From Flavipsychrobacter sp. (GTDB lineage: Bacteria > Bacteroidota > Bacteroidia > Chitinophagales > Chitinophagaceae): 64,000 bases of DNA. Shown piece by piece: positions 36,054 through 44,972 of the stretch. Where the stretch lies: assembly GCA_016787265.1 (NCBI GenBank), contig JAEUVF010000017.1:62001-126000 (forward strand). The letters run 5' to 3'. The translations under genes and the position numbers were made by a program. The notes below the pieces were generated by a model that ran no database searches, was not told the DNA's origin, and was given only the letters and a program-made list of their open reading frames with translations. The number at the start of each line of letters is the position of its first letter. Positions within the stretch are counted from its first letter, which is position 1.

Positions 36054-36980
36054 ATGAAGGCAAGGGTTTACAAATCAACCGGCAGTTGGTATCAGCTTAA
36101 AAACGAAGCCGGTCAAACCTTTAATGGAAGGGCGAAAGGGGTATTCAAGATCGAAGGAATCACTTCTACGAATCCAATTGCTGTTGGCGATTGGGTGGAG
36201 GTGGAGATGGAAAATGAACTGGAAAAGTCTGTTACCATTACAGCTATACTTGACCGTGAGAATTATATAGCCCGAACCTCACCTCATAAAAAAGTACAGC
36301 ACCACATTATTGCATCCAACCTGGACCAGGCCCTGATCTTTGCCACTTTGAAAGAGCCTCGCACTTCGCAGGGTTTTATTGATCGTTTTTTGTGCACGGC
36401 TGAAGCCTACCACATTCCTGCCATAATCGTTTTCAACAAGGCGGATATTTATCGCGATAAGGAGCTTGACAAATACGCTGAACTGGAAGATATGTACCAG
36501 GCAATCGGTTATAAAGTGTTTTTGACAAGTATGAAAGAAGCACAGGGGCTGGATGAATTGAAACAGCTTCTTAAAGATAAAACAACCCTGATCAGTGGTC
36601 ATTCCGGTGTAGGTAAATCCACTTTTATAAATGCATTGTTTCCCGAGATGGCTTTGCGTACACAGGAAGTAAGTGGCTGGAGTGGAAAAGGGATGCACAC
36701 GACCACGTTTGCGGAAATGTTTGATTTGCCGGGAGGCGGACAGATCATCGATACACCCGGAATAAGAGAGCTTGGCCTGGTAGGCATCAGCCGGCAGGAA
36801 CTATCACACTATTTTCCCGAGATGAGGGAGTTGCTCAACAATTGCCAGTTCAATAATTGCCTGCACATGAATGAGCCAGGCTGCGCCGTGAAAGAAGCGG
36901 TACAGGATGGCCGCATTCACCTGGATCGGTATGTCAGCTATTGTACGATCCTGGACTCCATAGAAGAGAAGAACTATTAA
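36054..36980 (+). CDS. rsgA: Ribosome small-subunit-dependent GTPase A
   Basis: A 308-residue circularly permuted GTPase. Order is N-terminal OB fold (VYKSTGSWYQLKNEAGQTFN), then G4 VFNKADIY, G1 SGHSGVGKSTFINALF, the G2-type THTTF-like GMHTTTFAEMF, and G3 IIDTPGIRELGL, ending with the zinc motif CQFNNCLHMNEPGC. RsgA helps late 30S assembly. The ATG at 36054 has the promoter-like TACTTTCGCAG 25 bases upstream. An array with a long hairpin follows the stop and probably ends transcription here. Confidence 0.95.
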   Translation: MKARVYKSTGSWYQLKNEAGQTFNGRAKGVFKIEGITSTNPIAVGDWVEVEMENELEKSVTITAILDRENYIARTSPHKKVQHHIIASNLDQALIFATLKEPRTSQGFIDRFLCTAEAYHIPAIIVFNKADIYRDKELDKYAELEDMYQAIGYKVFLTSMKEAQGLDELKQLLKDKTTLISGHSGVGKSTFINALFPEMALRTQEVSGWSGKGMHTTTFAEMFDLPGGGQIIDTPGIRELGLVGISRQELSHYFPEMRELLNNCQFNNCLHMNEPGCAVKEAVQDGRIHLDRYVSYCTILDSIEEKNY

Positions 36981-37106
36981 AAAGTGAAAGGTGAAATGTG
37001 AAAGGTGAAAGGTGAAAAGTGAAAGATTGTGAAAAGTGAAAGGTGAAAGAGGGAGCCCCTTTCACCTTTCACTTTTTACCTTTGACCTTTTTTCACTTTT
37101 CTCTTT
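36981..37106. repeat. GTGAAAG word array with an 18-bp hairpin, likely bidirectional terminator
   Basis: The gap between convergent rsgA and the sugar dehydrogenase is filled with repeated GTGAAAGGTGAAA-type words, then the inverse words TTTCACCTTTCAC. The arms at 37032-37049 and 37059-37076 are perfect 18-bp complements around a 9-base loop. T-rich sequence follows on the plus strand, so this can terminate both genes. It shares its design with arrays at 58441-58600 and 44921-44972. Confidence 0.85.
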
Positions 37107-38363
37107 TCACTTCCTTCCTATGCGATACAATTTCCCTCCATCACTGACTGCATACAATGCCCCATCTTTTCCTTCTGCAACAGCTCTGAAACGATCTTTC
37201 TGATCTGCTGCTATTCTTTCTTCGCCTACAACTTTATTGCCTTTAATAACGAGTCGGGCAATGTGCATACTGCTGAGTCCGCCTATAAAGAGATTGTTTT
37301 TCCATTCAGGAATGGCATCGCCACTATAAAATGTCATACCACTTGGAGAGAGGGTAGGATCCCAATAATAAACAGGTTGTTCCATACCTTCTTTTTGGGT
37401 AAGGGCACCAGGCATTGCATCTCCGCTGTATTCAATACCGTAAGAGATAACAGGCCAGCCATAATTTTTTCCGGGCTTAATAAGGTTGAGCTCATCACCT
37501 CCGCGAGGACCAAATTCAGCCTCCCATAAATCACCTGTCACGGGATGAAAAGCAAGACTCTGCACATTTCTATGACCATAAGAATAAATTTCCGGACGGG
37601 CACCAGGCTGGTTGGCGAACGGATTACCTGCAACAGGCTGACCTTCGGTAGTAATACGAACAATCTTTCCTAAACCGGAATTCAGGTCCTGCGATTCCAC
37701 GCGGGTTGATTTATCGGAACGTTCACCTGTGCTGACAAACAAATTACCTGATTTGTCAAACAGGATTCTGCCTCCATAATGATTATTTCCTTTATTATGT
37801 ACTGGAGCAGCGCGATAAATTACAGCAGCGTTTTCGATTTTGGTTTCATCATCCGACAATCTGCCTTTTGCAACTGCGGTAAGCGAACCATTATTTTCAT
37901 GCGGCTCGGCAAAAACCCAATAGACCATCCGGTTAGAGGCGAAAGATGGATCAAGGGTGATGCCCAGCAACCCGCCCTGCCCTTTATTATTAACTGCCGG
38001 AAGGCCGTTGATTGGCTCACTGATTTTTCCATCCACCGTCGCGATTCGAAGATTCCCTGCTTTTTCAGTGATTAACCACCGGCCACCTGGCAACTCGGTT
38101 AAGCCCCAGGGTGCTTTAAGGCTGGCATTTAAAACAGTTACCTCATACGGAGTAGTTGTTTTCACACTACCGATCCGCGTTTGTCCGGCAAAAGCGGGTT
38201 TATAAGTAGTATTCGGTGCCTTGGTTTCAACCGGAGCACCAGTAGTATCCACCACTGTTTCCGGACTGGTTCTGGCACCGGAAGACTGGGAAGGAGTTTG
38301 CGAATTGCATGCTGCAACTGTCAGCACTGCTCCCGAAAAAAAACCTAGAAAGAGTTGATTCAT
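37107..38363 (-). CDS. PQQ-dependent sugar dehydrogenase-type lipoprotein (soluble GDH/sorbosone DH fold)
   Basis: A 418-residue lipoprotein, lipobox VAACNS (Cys19) after a short signal. The mature region is a six-bladed propeller of the glucose/sorbosone dehydrogenase family: LKAPWGLTELPGGRWLITEK, the VNNKGQGGLLGITLDP segment, HNKGNNHYGGRILFDKSGNL and YGHRNVQSLAFHPVTGDLWE, then EFGPRGGDELNLIKPGKNYG. It would oxidise aldose sugars in the periplasm using PQQ, although many Bacteroidota members have not been tested. ATG 38361-38363 is preferred to a 26-residue longer start because the lipoprotein signal begins there. No pqq synthesis genes are visible. Confidence 0.88.
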   Translation of the reverse strand: MNQLFLGFFSGAVLTVAACNSQTPSQSSGARTSPETVVDTTGAPVETKAPNTTYKPAFAGQTRIGSVKTTTPYEVTVLNASLKAPWGLTELPGGRWLITEKAGNLRIATVDGKISEPINGLPAVNNKGQGGLLGITLDPSFASNRMVYWVFAEPHENNGSLTAVAKGRLSDDETKIENAAVIYRAAPVHNKGNNHYGGRILFDKSGNLFVSTGERSDKSTRVESQDLNSGLGKIVRITTEGQPVAGNPFANQPGARPEIYSYGHRNVQSLAFHPVTGDLWEAEFGPRGGDELNLIKPGKNYGWPVISYGIEYSGDAMPGALTQKEGMEQPVYYWDPTLSPSGMTFYSGDAIPEWKNNLFIGGLSSMHIARLVIKGNKVVGEERIAADQKDRFRAVAEGKDGALYAVSDGGKLYRIGRK

Positions 38364-38500
38364 AACGACTTTTTTTAATTGCAAGACCTTGAAGGGTGTA
38401 AACTTAGCAATTAATCTCTTTGCAGGGCCCAATTTCAGCACAGTAGCCTAATTCCGATCGTAAATTTTTACCAGATTGGATAGGGCGGATTTGGCAGGTT

Positions 38501-38839
38501 TTAATCAGTCAATATGGACCTGTTTACTGTGTGGATCAGCAGGCGGGATTCCAGGAAACCCGCTACTTCGCTCACCATTTCATTGGGATGTTGGTTCATC
38601 CGGTTGGCTGGTTGAGGATAGAGGCAGATGCCGGTATAAATATTATACTGCAAACTCAATGGTTGCCCTTTGTACCGGAAATCCCAAATCAGGGAGTCAA
38701 AATCATCGAGTTTGTTGTGAAAAGAGATGCGGAGTTCCTCGGAAAGAAGGTTGGCCACTTCATAAAAGCGTTTCAGACCGCCATCTTCATCGATTACAGC
38801 TTCAACAAAGCCATCGTGGGTGTGGAGTACGGGGCACAT
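38501..38839 (-). CDS. Hypothetical protein, about 112 residues
   Basis: The minus-strand frame ends at 38501 and reads like a real soluble protein: HTHDGFVEAVIDEDGGLKRF, EVANLLSEELRISFHNKLDD, FDSLIWDFRYKGQPLSLQYN, and YTGICLYPQ. The composition is balanced and D/E-rich, unlike the plus-strand reading of the same bases. I start it at ATG 38837-38839 (MCPVLHTHDG); an ATG at 38917 would overlap the small lipoprotein gene by 41 bases. It follows that lipoprotein in the same direction. No family recognised. Confidence 0.6.
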   Translation of the reverse strand: MCPVLHTHDGFVEAVIDEDGGLKRFYEVANLLSEELRISFHNKLDDFDSLIWDFRYKGQPLSLQYNIYTGICLYPQPANRMNQHPNEMVSEVAGFLESRLLIHTVNRSILTD

Positions 38840-38876
38840 ATGATATGGTTTAGAGGTTCCGGCATTGAGACCTTTA

Positions 38877-39047
38877 TCAGGCCTTGAATTTCTTCGCCTT
38901 GGGAACTTTTTCACCACTCAGAATTCGCTCTGCACCTACATTTTTTCCATTTGAGGGGCAGCCGGATTTTTTAGAGGCACTGCAGGAAACCAGCAGTGTC
39001 ATTACGGCAAGCATCACAAACAGAGATGTATAACGGAACAGTTTCAT
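38877..39047 (-). CDS. 56-residue small lipoprotein
   Basis: ATG at 39045-39047 gives MKLFRYTSLFVMLAVMTLL followed by lipobox LVSCSA (Cys22), then a short basic tail containing GCPSNGKNVGAERILSGEKV and ending KAKKFKA. The layout is a minimal lipoprotein with a Cys in GCP that could bind metal or form a disulphide. Its function is unknown. It precedes the hypothetical gene at 38501-38839 in the same direction. It is too short to appear among the usual long frames. Confidence 0.72.
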   Translation of the reverse strand: MKLFRYTSLFVMLAVMTLLVSCSASKKSGCPSNGKNVGAERILSGEKVPKAKKFKA

Positions 39048-39116
39048 AAGGCTTTTTGCTTATAACGGGCAAATTCGGCCTTTAGTATCCAACAATCAGG
39101 CCAGTTCGACGAATGG

Positions 39117-39638
39117 CTACACCTGGTCTTTAAACCAGCTGGAATAATGCAGGTAGTTATTGGCAATCCGGTCAATTTCCCCATGGATCAACTCCTGGCT
39201 GATGGCTTTCACTTTTTTTGCTGGAACACCAGCGTAAATACTGCCCGGTTCACAAACAGTGCCTTCCAGCACCACAGCCCCTGCCGCAATGATGGTATTG
39301 CTGTTTACGACTGTATTATCCATCACGATGGCACCCATCCCGATCAATACATTATCATGAATCGTGCAACCATGCACAATTGCATTGTGGCCAATGGAAA
39401 CATTGTGCCCAATGTGAACTTTTGTTTTCTGAAAAGTAGCGTGTAATACCGCACCATCCTGGATATTGACTTTGTTCCCGATACGAATACTGTTTACATC
39501 GCCGCGTATAACTGCATTAAACCAGATACTGCATTGATCACCCATTACTACATCCCCCACAATAGTAGCATTAGGGGCTATAAAGCAATCCTTGCCGAAC
39601 TGCGGATAAACTCCGTTGACATGAAGAATAACTGGCAT
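39117..39638 (-). CDS. Gamma-carbonic anhydrase-family protein (left-handed beta-helix)
   Basis: A 173-residue hexapeptide-repeat protein. Repeats such as IAPNATIVGDVVMGDQCSIW and FNAVIRGDVNSIRIG lead to the metal-site histidines in DGAVLHATFQ and HNVSIGHNAIVHGCTI, and the tail has AGVPAKKVKAIS. These are gamma-CA/PaaY/YrdA features. The family binds a metal at trimer interfaces; carbonic anhydrase activity is not certain in the YrdA branch. ATG 39638 is first in frame, with TTACTTTGCA immediately upstream on the minus strand. Divergent from the aminotransferase gene across a REP-like palindrome. Confidence 0.9.
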   Translation of the reverse strand: MPVILHVNGVYPQFGKDCFIAPNATIVGDVVMGDQCSIWFNAVIRGDVNSIRIGNKVNIQDGAVLHATFQKTKVHIGHNVSIGHNAIVHGCTIHDNVLIGMGAIVMDNTVVNSNTIIAAGAVVLEGTVCEPGSIYAGVPAKKVKAISQELIHGEIDRIANNYLHYSSWFKDQV

Positions 39639-39655
39639 GCTGCAAAGTAAGGAAT

Positions 39656-39700
39656 TTCACCCGACCGGTGCCACCCGACCGGTGGCACCGGTCGGGTGAA
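39656..39700. repeat. Perfect 20-bp-arm palindrome with CACCCGACCGGTG core
   Basis: TTCACCCGACCGGTGCCACC and GGTGGCACCGGTCGGGTGAA are perfect complements around CGACC. It lies between the divergent carbonic anhydrase and aminotransferase genes and has no T-run. It belongs to the same family as 63584-63638 and the core at 33102-33168. Confidence 0.85.
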
Positions 39701-39742
39701 GGAGGATTTGGTGATTGCTGCTTAAGTAAGGACTTTTGTACC

Positions 39743-40933
39743 GTGAATCAACGACAACTATTTTTGCAGCATATTGCGCAGACCTCTCCTGCGCCCCTGG
39801 CACTTGAAATCGTGAAGGCCAAAGGAACCATCCTGACCGATAAGAAAGGGAAAACTTATCTCGACCTGATTGCAGGTATAAGTGTATGTAATGTTGGACA
39901 TTGCCATCCGAAAGTGGTAAAAGCCATCCGTAAACAGGCAGGCGATTACCTTCACCTGCTGGTCTATGGCGAATTCGTTGAAACGCCCCAGGTAGCTTAT
40001 GCTACACTATTAACCAAACTGCTGCCTCAATCCCTAAACTCGGTATACTTTACCAGTTCCGGAGCAGAAGCTACCGAAGGAGCCATGAAACTGGCTAAAA
40101 GAGTAACAGGCAGAACCCATATGATCGCTTTCAGGGATTCCTATCATGGCTCTACACAGGGTGCTCTTAGCCTGATGGGGGATGAATACTGGAGGAATGC
40201 CTACCGGCCCCTGCTGCCAGGAATTCTGCATCTCGGCTATAATGATCCTGCAGTACTGGAACATATCACCACTGATACGGCCTGTGTATTACTGGAAACG
40301 ATACAGGCAGAGAAAGGTGTCAATCCACCTGATAAACCCTGGCTAACAGCGTTGCGTAAACGCTGCACGGAAACAGGCACCCTGCTGATAATGGATGAAA
40401 TTCAGACTGGTTTTGGAAGGACCGGATTTTTATGGGGATTTGAAGCCTTTGAAATTGTACCGGATATCATTCTGCTTGGCAAGGCACTTGGTGGCGGCAT
40501 GCCTTTGGGCGCCTTTGTGGCGGATAAATCTTTGATGGATCAATTCACACTGAATCCTGTACTGGGACATATCACCACTTTCGGAGGGCATCCGGTGAGC
40601 TGTGCTGCCGGCCTGGCTGCCTTAAAAGTATTACTTAAAGAAAAATGGATCAGCGAAGTGCCTGAGAAAGAAACCTTGTTCAGGCAATTACTCGTGCATC
40701 CTGCCATTCGGGCGATTCGCTCCCGAGGATTATTAATGGCAGTGGAATTTGAAAGTTTTGAACTGAATAAGCGGGTAATTGATCGCTGTATCGCCAATGG
40801 CGCATTAACCGACTGGTTCCTTTTTGGATCCAACTGTCTTCGCATTGCGCCTCCACTTAGCATCTCAAAGAAAGAAATTAAGAAGGCCTGCTCCATTATT
40901 TTGGACGCAATCCAGGCAGAACATTTGCGATAA
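39743..40933 (+). CDS. Class III PLP-dependent aminotransferase (acetylornithine/aspartate aminotransferase family)
   Basis: A 396-residue protein of the class III fold: TYLDLIAGISVCNVGHCHPK, YFTSSGAEATEGAMKLAKRV, FRDSYHGSTQGALSLMG, the PLP-phosphate region MDEIQTGFGRTGFLWGFE and the Schiff-base lysine in LLGKALGGGMPLGAF. It resembles ArgD-like and GABA/taurine aminotransferases; the true substrate cannot be told. The start is GTG 39743; longer in-frame readings run through the palindrome. TraB/GumN gene follows after 39 bases, same direction. Confidence 0.88.
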   Translation: MNQRQLFLQHIAQTSPAPLALEIVKAKGTILTDKKGKTYLDLIAGISVCNVGHCHPKVVKAIRKQAGDYLHLLVYGEFVETPQVAYATLLTKLLPQSLNSVYFTSSGAEATEGAMKLAKRVTGRTHMIAFRDSYHGSTQGALSLMGDEYWRNAYRPLLPGILHLGYNDPAVLEHITTDTACVLLETIQAEKGVNPPDKPWLTALRKRCTETGTLLIMDEIQTGFGRTGFLWGFEAFEIVPDIILLGKALGGGMPLGAFVADKSLMDQFTLNPVLGHITTFGGHPVSCAAGLAALKVLLKEKWISEVPEKETLFRQLLVHPAIRAIRSRGLLMAVEFESFELNKRVIDRCIANGALTDWFLFGSNCLRIAPPLSISKKEIKKACSIILDAIQAEHLR

Positions 40934-40972
40934 AGAAATTCTGGTAGTATTTTGATGCGCTAACACAATTAT

Positions 40973-43900
40973 ATGATGCGCGTTCTCATTTTCCTATGTG
41001 CTGGTTTTTTGTTACCCGTTCTTTCGGTTGCTCAACAAAAGAAATCAGACAATTCCAGCTTGCTCTGGAGAATCAGCCATCCGAAAATGCAACGGGCCTC
41101 TTTCCTGTATGGTACTATGCACCTTCAGGATAAACGACTGTTTCATTTCACTGATTCAGTTTATGAAAGTATCCGTTCTGTTGAAGGCTTTGCTGGTGAG
41201 CTGGATATGAATGATATGAATGAGTTGATTACCAGCTGGATTAAAAATGAAGAAACAGCCATCGAAGAACAGGTTCTGTTAAAAGATCATATCAGTGCCG
41301 CCCAGAAAAAGCGATACAAAACCGCACTCGAAAAAAAATTTAAAAAATCTTTTGATCTCATTACACTGAAAGAACTCGAATCAGCATCCGATGATTGGAG
41401 TTTTGTTTTTCGCAAAGAGGATGATATGCCCACCTTTGTGGATGCGTATCTGTTTGGAATTGCCCGTAACCATGGAAAATGGACCGGTGCGCTGGAAACA
41501 ATCAAGGACCAGGTCGATGCACCTCAACCAACAGATCTGGAAGCTACCATTCAAGGCGCATTGCTCGAGGATAAAATTCGAAAGAAAATGATGGAAAATT
41601 TTATTTCCATTTACCTCTCTGAAGATCTTTCCCGAATGAACGAACTGGTGGTGAAAGCCAGCGGTGAATATGATAACCGTAAAATGAATGATCGCAATCT
41701 GAACATGGTTCATAGAATGGATAGCCTGGCCGCAATTCGTTCCTGTTTTTATGCCGTGGGAGCAGCGCATCTGCCCGGAGATTCGGGTATCATTCAATTG
41801 TTAAGGAGCAGAGGCTATAAAGTAGAACCGGTTCATTCAGAAAAAAGAATCACGCCGGATCAATACCTCCTTCACCAGCCTGACATTCGCTGGGAGGAAA
41901 TCAGTTTGGCAAATGACGACTTTAAAATAAAAATGCCTGGCAAAGCAAACAGCATTGATGGATTAGGTGGCTTTCAACATGCACGCATTTACTTCGATCC
42001 GATGAGCATGTCAGGATTTTTGACCGGGTTTATTCCAATCACTAATCAAACGGAAGCACAAATAGATTCCTCCTGTCAAAAACTGCCGGAAATGTATGCG
42101 AGTGAAGGAACCCTGTACCGGGACTCCGTCTGGAAGATCAATGGCCGTAATGGATATGAGATCGAAGCTTCCACAAAAGAAGGATTTGTAAATATGATGA
42201 TGAATCCGGTTCCTGGAGGTATAGTGATGAATATGATTATTTCCATGTCCAGGGCCGGACTCAAAATGAACCATGCAATCACTTTTTTTCAATCCTTTAT
42301 TGTAAATAAAATAGCGATTCAACCACCCGCTAGCGGCTGGAGGCGAAAATTGATTGCCCTTCAACAGGTTAGCTATGAATCACCAATAGAACTGGAATTG
42401 ACCGCTACTAAAAATGATTCCTCCTGGATCACTCATACCTATTCGGCCATGGATCCGGCAACGCAGGCCTATTATACCTTAAATGTTATGGAAACCCTGC
42501 CCGGACTTTATTCCAGTCTCGATAGCCTGTATTTTGATGAGATCATGAGTCAGTACCTTGACAATAAAACCTATCGGCTGCTTTCACATTCCTATTTTGA
42601 ACAGGACGGATTTCCGGGTATAGCGCTTAAGATGGGAACCAAACTGGAGAATGATTCTATTCATTATCTCTTCAATGTAATTAACCGGGGTAATCGCCGC
42701 TATGCCTACCTGGCAGGATATTTTCCAACGGAAAACAACAGGTCGGATGCGGAAAGATTTATAAAGGGACTTCGTTTTCTGCCCTATGTGTCTACTACTA
42801 CTGTTTCCGGAGAAGTGCCCTTTGAGAACTATCGTATTCAGTCTCCTGTTCGTTTCACTCCAGATAGGAACCCTGACATTGAAGAAGGGCTAACCCGATA
42901 CCTGATGTATGATTCAACATCAGCGGTTACTATTCATGTTCAGAAAGAGCCACTGAACAAATATTACAGAGCAGCAGGTGATAGCATTTTCGTTCGGGAA
43001 CAAATGAATTATTTCTTGTCTGAATCGGACAGCATACAGCGGTTGGAGATAAGCACGGTTGATGGGAATGCAACCGCGCAAGGCTGGATTTACCTGGCAG
43101 GAACGCATAATCTCAAACGTGTCAAACTAATGGCAAGTGGCGATACCCTCTATTCCGTTTCAGGAGTAATCTCTCCTGAGGTAAACAAAACCACCGCCTA
43201 TAACAGGATGTTCGAGTCATTTAGGGTACAGCATTTTACACCCAATACCTACACACAGTCGAAAGCAAGAAAAGTATTCCAGGACTTGCTGCTTCCAGAT
43301 TCGATTGCCTTTAACGAAGCAAAAGAAGCGGTTAAATGGGTTGAAATTTCAGGTGATGATTTGCCTTATCTGCATGAGGCATTGCTGAACCCGTTGATTG
43401 ATTTTAGCGAGCGTTCAGCCTGTACACATGATGAAGTGATTCAGCGGGTGGTTGAGCTAAAAGATAAAAGCACGATCGGTTTTATTCAGCAGGCTTACCA
43501 GGACCTGAAGGAAAGAAATGCCGTTTTACAATATCCCTTATTATCGGTTCTTGCCAGGTTCAATACCAGCGAAAGTTACAGGGTGATTGAAACTCTGCTG
43601 GAATCGGGACTGCCAACTGCAGGCAATCCGGGCATACTGTATGCTTCTATTTCCGACAGCATTGATCTGGCAGAGCAGCTCCTCCCTGTTGTATTAAAAT
43701 ATAAAAACGATTCTCTCTTGCGTATAATAATACCTGGAATGGTATTAACACTAAAAGAAGCTGGTAAACTACCTGCTTCCGTGCTGGATGAATTGAAACC
43801 GGTATTACTCCGTATGGCAGATCAATACCAGCAGCAGTTGCAGCAAAAAGACCTGGCCCTTCCCGTTCTGTTTGAATCCTTTTTGGAAGTAATGACGCTT

Positions 43901-44425
43901 TATCCCACGATTGAATTTCAACAACGCCTGGATAGTTTAGCATACCATAACCATGAGGATGTTCAGTACAGTACCGCAAAAATCCTTTTGAAGCAACAAA
44001 AGCCGGTGGCAGCTGATGTTATTCAGAAAATCGCCACGGATCCTTTCTATCGTTCATCCTTATACGCGATTATGGAAAATGCGGGACAGCTTAAAAAGTT
44101 TCCCCGTGCTTATTCAAAACAACCATTGATTGCTGAATCGCAATTATATCGTGATATCTGGTATGGTACTGCCGACTATAAGCTGAGTTTCCTGAAACAA
44201 ATCAGTCTGAAGCAGGATGGTAAAAAGCTATACTATTATCTGTATAAGGTCAGCTTCGTAACGGATGAAGGAGAAGAAAATTATTTGGGTGTGGCAGGAC
44301 CCTATACTTCGAAAAGCAGGATCGATACCACACCCAGAGAATACACCGGTGTGTATTATGATGAATTATTGGATGAGTCGAGGTTGATGGAGCAGCTTGA
44401 AGCCTTTATTCAATCTCAACAATAA
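40973..44425 (+). CDS. Very large TraB/GumN-domain exported protein
   Basis: A 1150-residue protein. A signal peptide (LIFLCAGFLLPVLSVAQ) is followed by a TraB/GumN domain (about 24-285) showing FLYGTMHLQDKRLFHF and the closing AVGAAHLPGDSGIIQLLRSR. The central part (about 290-800) is unlike any family I recognise; the last 300 residues are helical and repeat-like (LLSVLARFNTSESYRVIETL, LESGLPTAGN and more) like HEAT-type arrays. Typical TraB/GumN proteins are about 300 residues, so this is a large composite. Its last 20 bases overlap the convergent RidA gene. Role unknown. Confidence 0.75.
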   Translation: MMRVLIFLCAGFLLPVLSVAQQKKSDNSSLLWRISHPKMQRASFLYGTMHLQDKRLFHFTDSVYESIRSVEGFAGELDMNDMNELITSWIKNEETAIEEQVLLKDHISAAQKKRYKTALEKKFKKSFDLITLKELESASDDWSFVFRKEDDMPTFVDAYLFGIARNHGKWTGALETIKDQVDAPQPTDLEATIQGALLEDKIRKKMMENFISIYLSEDLSRMNELVVKASGEYDNRKMNDRNLNMVHRMDSLAAIRSCFYAVGAAHLPGDSGIIQLLRSRGYKVEPVHSEKRITPDQYLLHQPDIRWEEISLANDDFKIKMPGKANSIDGLGGFQHARIYFDPMSMSGFLTGFIPITNQTEAQIDSSCQKLPEMYASEGTLYRDSVWKINGRNGYEIEASTKEGFVNMMMNPVPGGIVMNMIISMSRAGLKMNHAITFFQSFIVNKIAIQPPASGWRRKLIALQQVSYESPIELELTATKNDSSWITHTYSAMDPATQAYYTLNVMETLPGLYSSLDSLYFDEIMSQYLDNKTYRLLSHSYFEQDGFPGIALKMGTKLENDSIHYLFNVINRGNRRYAYLAGYFPTENNRSDAERFIKGLRFLPYVSTTTVSGEVPFENYRIQSPVRFTPDRNPDIEEGLTRYLMYDSTSAVTIHVQKEPLNKYYRAAGDSIFVREQMNYFLSESDSIQRLEISTVDGNATAQGWIYLAGTHNLKRVKLMASGDTLYSVSGVISPEVNKTTAYNRMFESFRVQHFTPNTYTQSKARKVFQDLLLPDSIAFNEAKEAVKWVEISGDDLPYLHEALLNPLIDFSERSACTHDEVIQRVVELKDKSTIGFIQQAYQDLKERNAVLQYPLLSVLARFNTSESYRVIETLLESGLPTAGNPGILYASISDSIDLAEQLLPVVLKYKNDSLLRIIIPGMVLTLKEAGKLPASVLDELKPVLLRMADQYQQQLQQKDLALPVLFESFLEVMTLYPTIEFQQRLDSLAYHNHEDVQYSTAKILLKQQKPVAADVIQKIATDPFYRSSLYAIMENAGQLKKFPRAYSKQPLIAESQLYRDIWYGTADYKLSFLKQISLKQDGKKLYYYLYKVSFVTDEGEENYLGVAGPYTSKSRIDTTPREYTGVYYDELLDESRLMEQLEAFIQSQQ

Positions 44426-44918
44426 CTTCAACTTCAACTGCAATATTATTCGGCAACGCATGAAAGCCTACTGCTGATCGTGCATGCTTTCCTTTTTCGC
44501 CAAATATTTCAACCATGGTATCAGAATACCCGTTCATAACTTTTGGCTGCTGGGTAAAACTGCTCTCGCAATTCACCATGCCTAAAACTTTGATCACCCG
44601 CTTTACTTTTTTGAGATCGCCCAGGTAATCTTTCAACACGGCAATATGATTGAATGCCACAGAACGTGCTGCTGCATAACCTTCTTCAATAGTCAGGTCT
44701 TTCCCAACTTTACCTGTGATATCTTTTCCTGCTGCATCAGTGGGGCCTTTGCCGGAAAGATAAAGCAGCTTGTCTGTTTGTACCACATTCACATAGTTGG
44801 CCACCGGCTTGGAGACGGCAGGTAATTTCACACCTAACTGGTTTAGTTTGTCTTCTGGCGACTGTGCTTGTGTTGTTGACATGATCAGAGTTAAGATAAG
44901 TAGTGGAAAATAACGCAT
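44406..44918 (-). CDS. Exported RidA/YjgF-family protein
   Basis: A 170-residue protein with a signal peptide (YFPLLILTLIMSTTQAQ), then a RidA-type core: NYVNVVQTDKLLYLSGKGPT, IEEGYAAARSVAFNHIAVLK, VKRVIKVLGMVNCE and GKHARSAVGFHALPNNIAVE. Canonical RidA is cytoplasmic and deaminates enamines/imines; this member is exported and belongs to the YjgH-like/UK114-like branch. Its catalytic arginine (GKHARSAVG) is present. It is transcribed after glpF in the same direction, separated by a word array, so co-regulation is unsure. Confidence 0.85.
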   Translation of the reverse strand: MRYFPLLILTLIMSTTQAQSPEDKLNQLGVKLPAVSKPVANYVNVVQTDKLLYLSGKGPTDAAGKDITGKVGKDLTIEEGYAAARSVAFNHIAVLKDYLGDLKKVKRVIKVLGMVNCESSFTQQPKVMNGYSDTMVEIFGEKGKHARSAVGFHALPNNIAVEVEVIVEIE

Positions 44919-44920
44919 GA

Positions 44921-44972
44921 TATGGAAGTATGAAGTATGAATTATGAGTTATGAATTAGGAATTATGAATTA
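44921..44972. repeat. TATGAAT word array between glpF and the RidA gene
   Basis: The gap is composed of repeated TATGAAGTATGAATTATGA-type words with period 7-9. The glpF stop codon lies at its edge. No stable hairpin with a T-run is clear. Confidence 0.65.

Noticed and set aside
36981..37106. CRISPR-like repeat region
   Set aside because: The units are 7-10 bases long and directly adjacent, with no spacers and no cas genes.
38531..38887. Plus-strand reading of 118 residues opposite the hypothetical gene
   Set aside because: The minus-strand protein has a more natural composition and follows a lipoprotein gene in the same direction.
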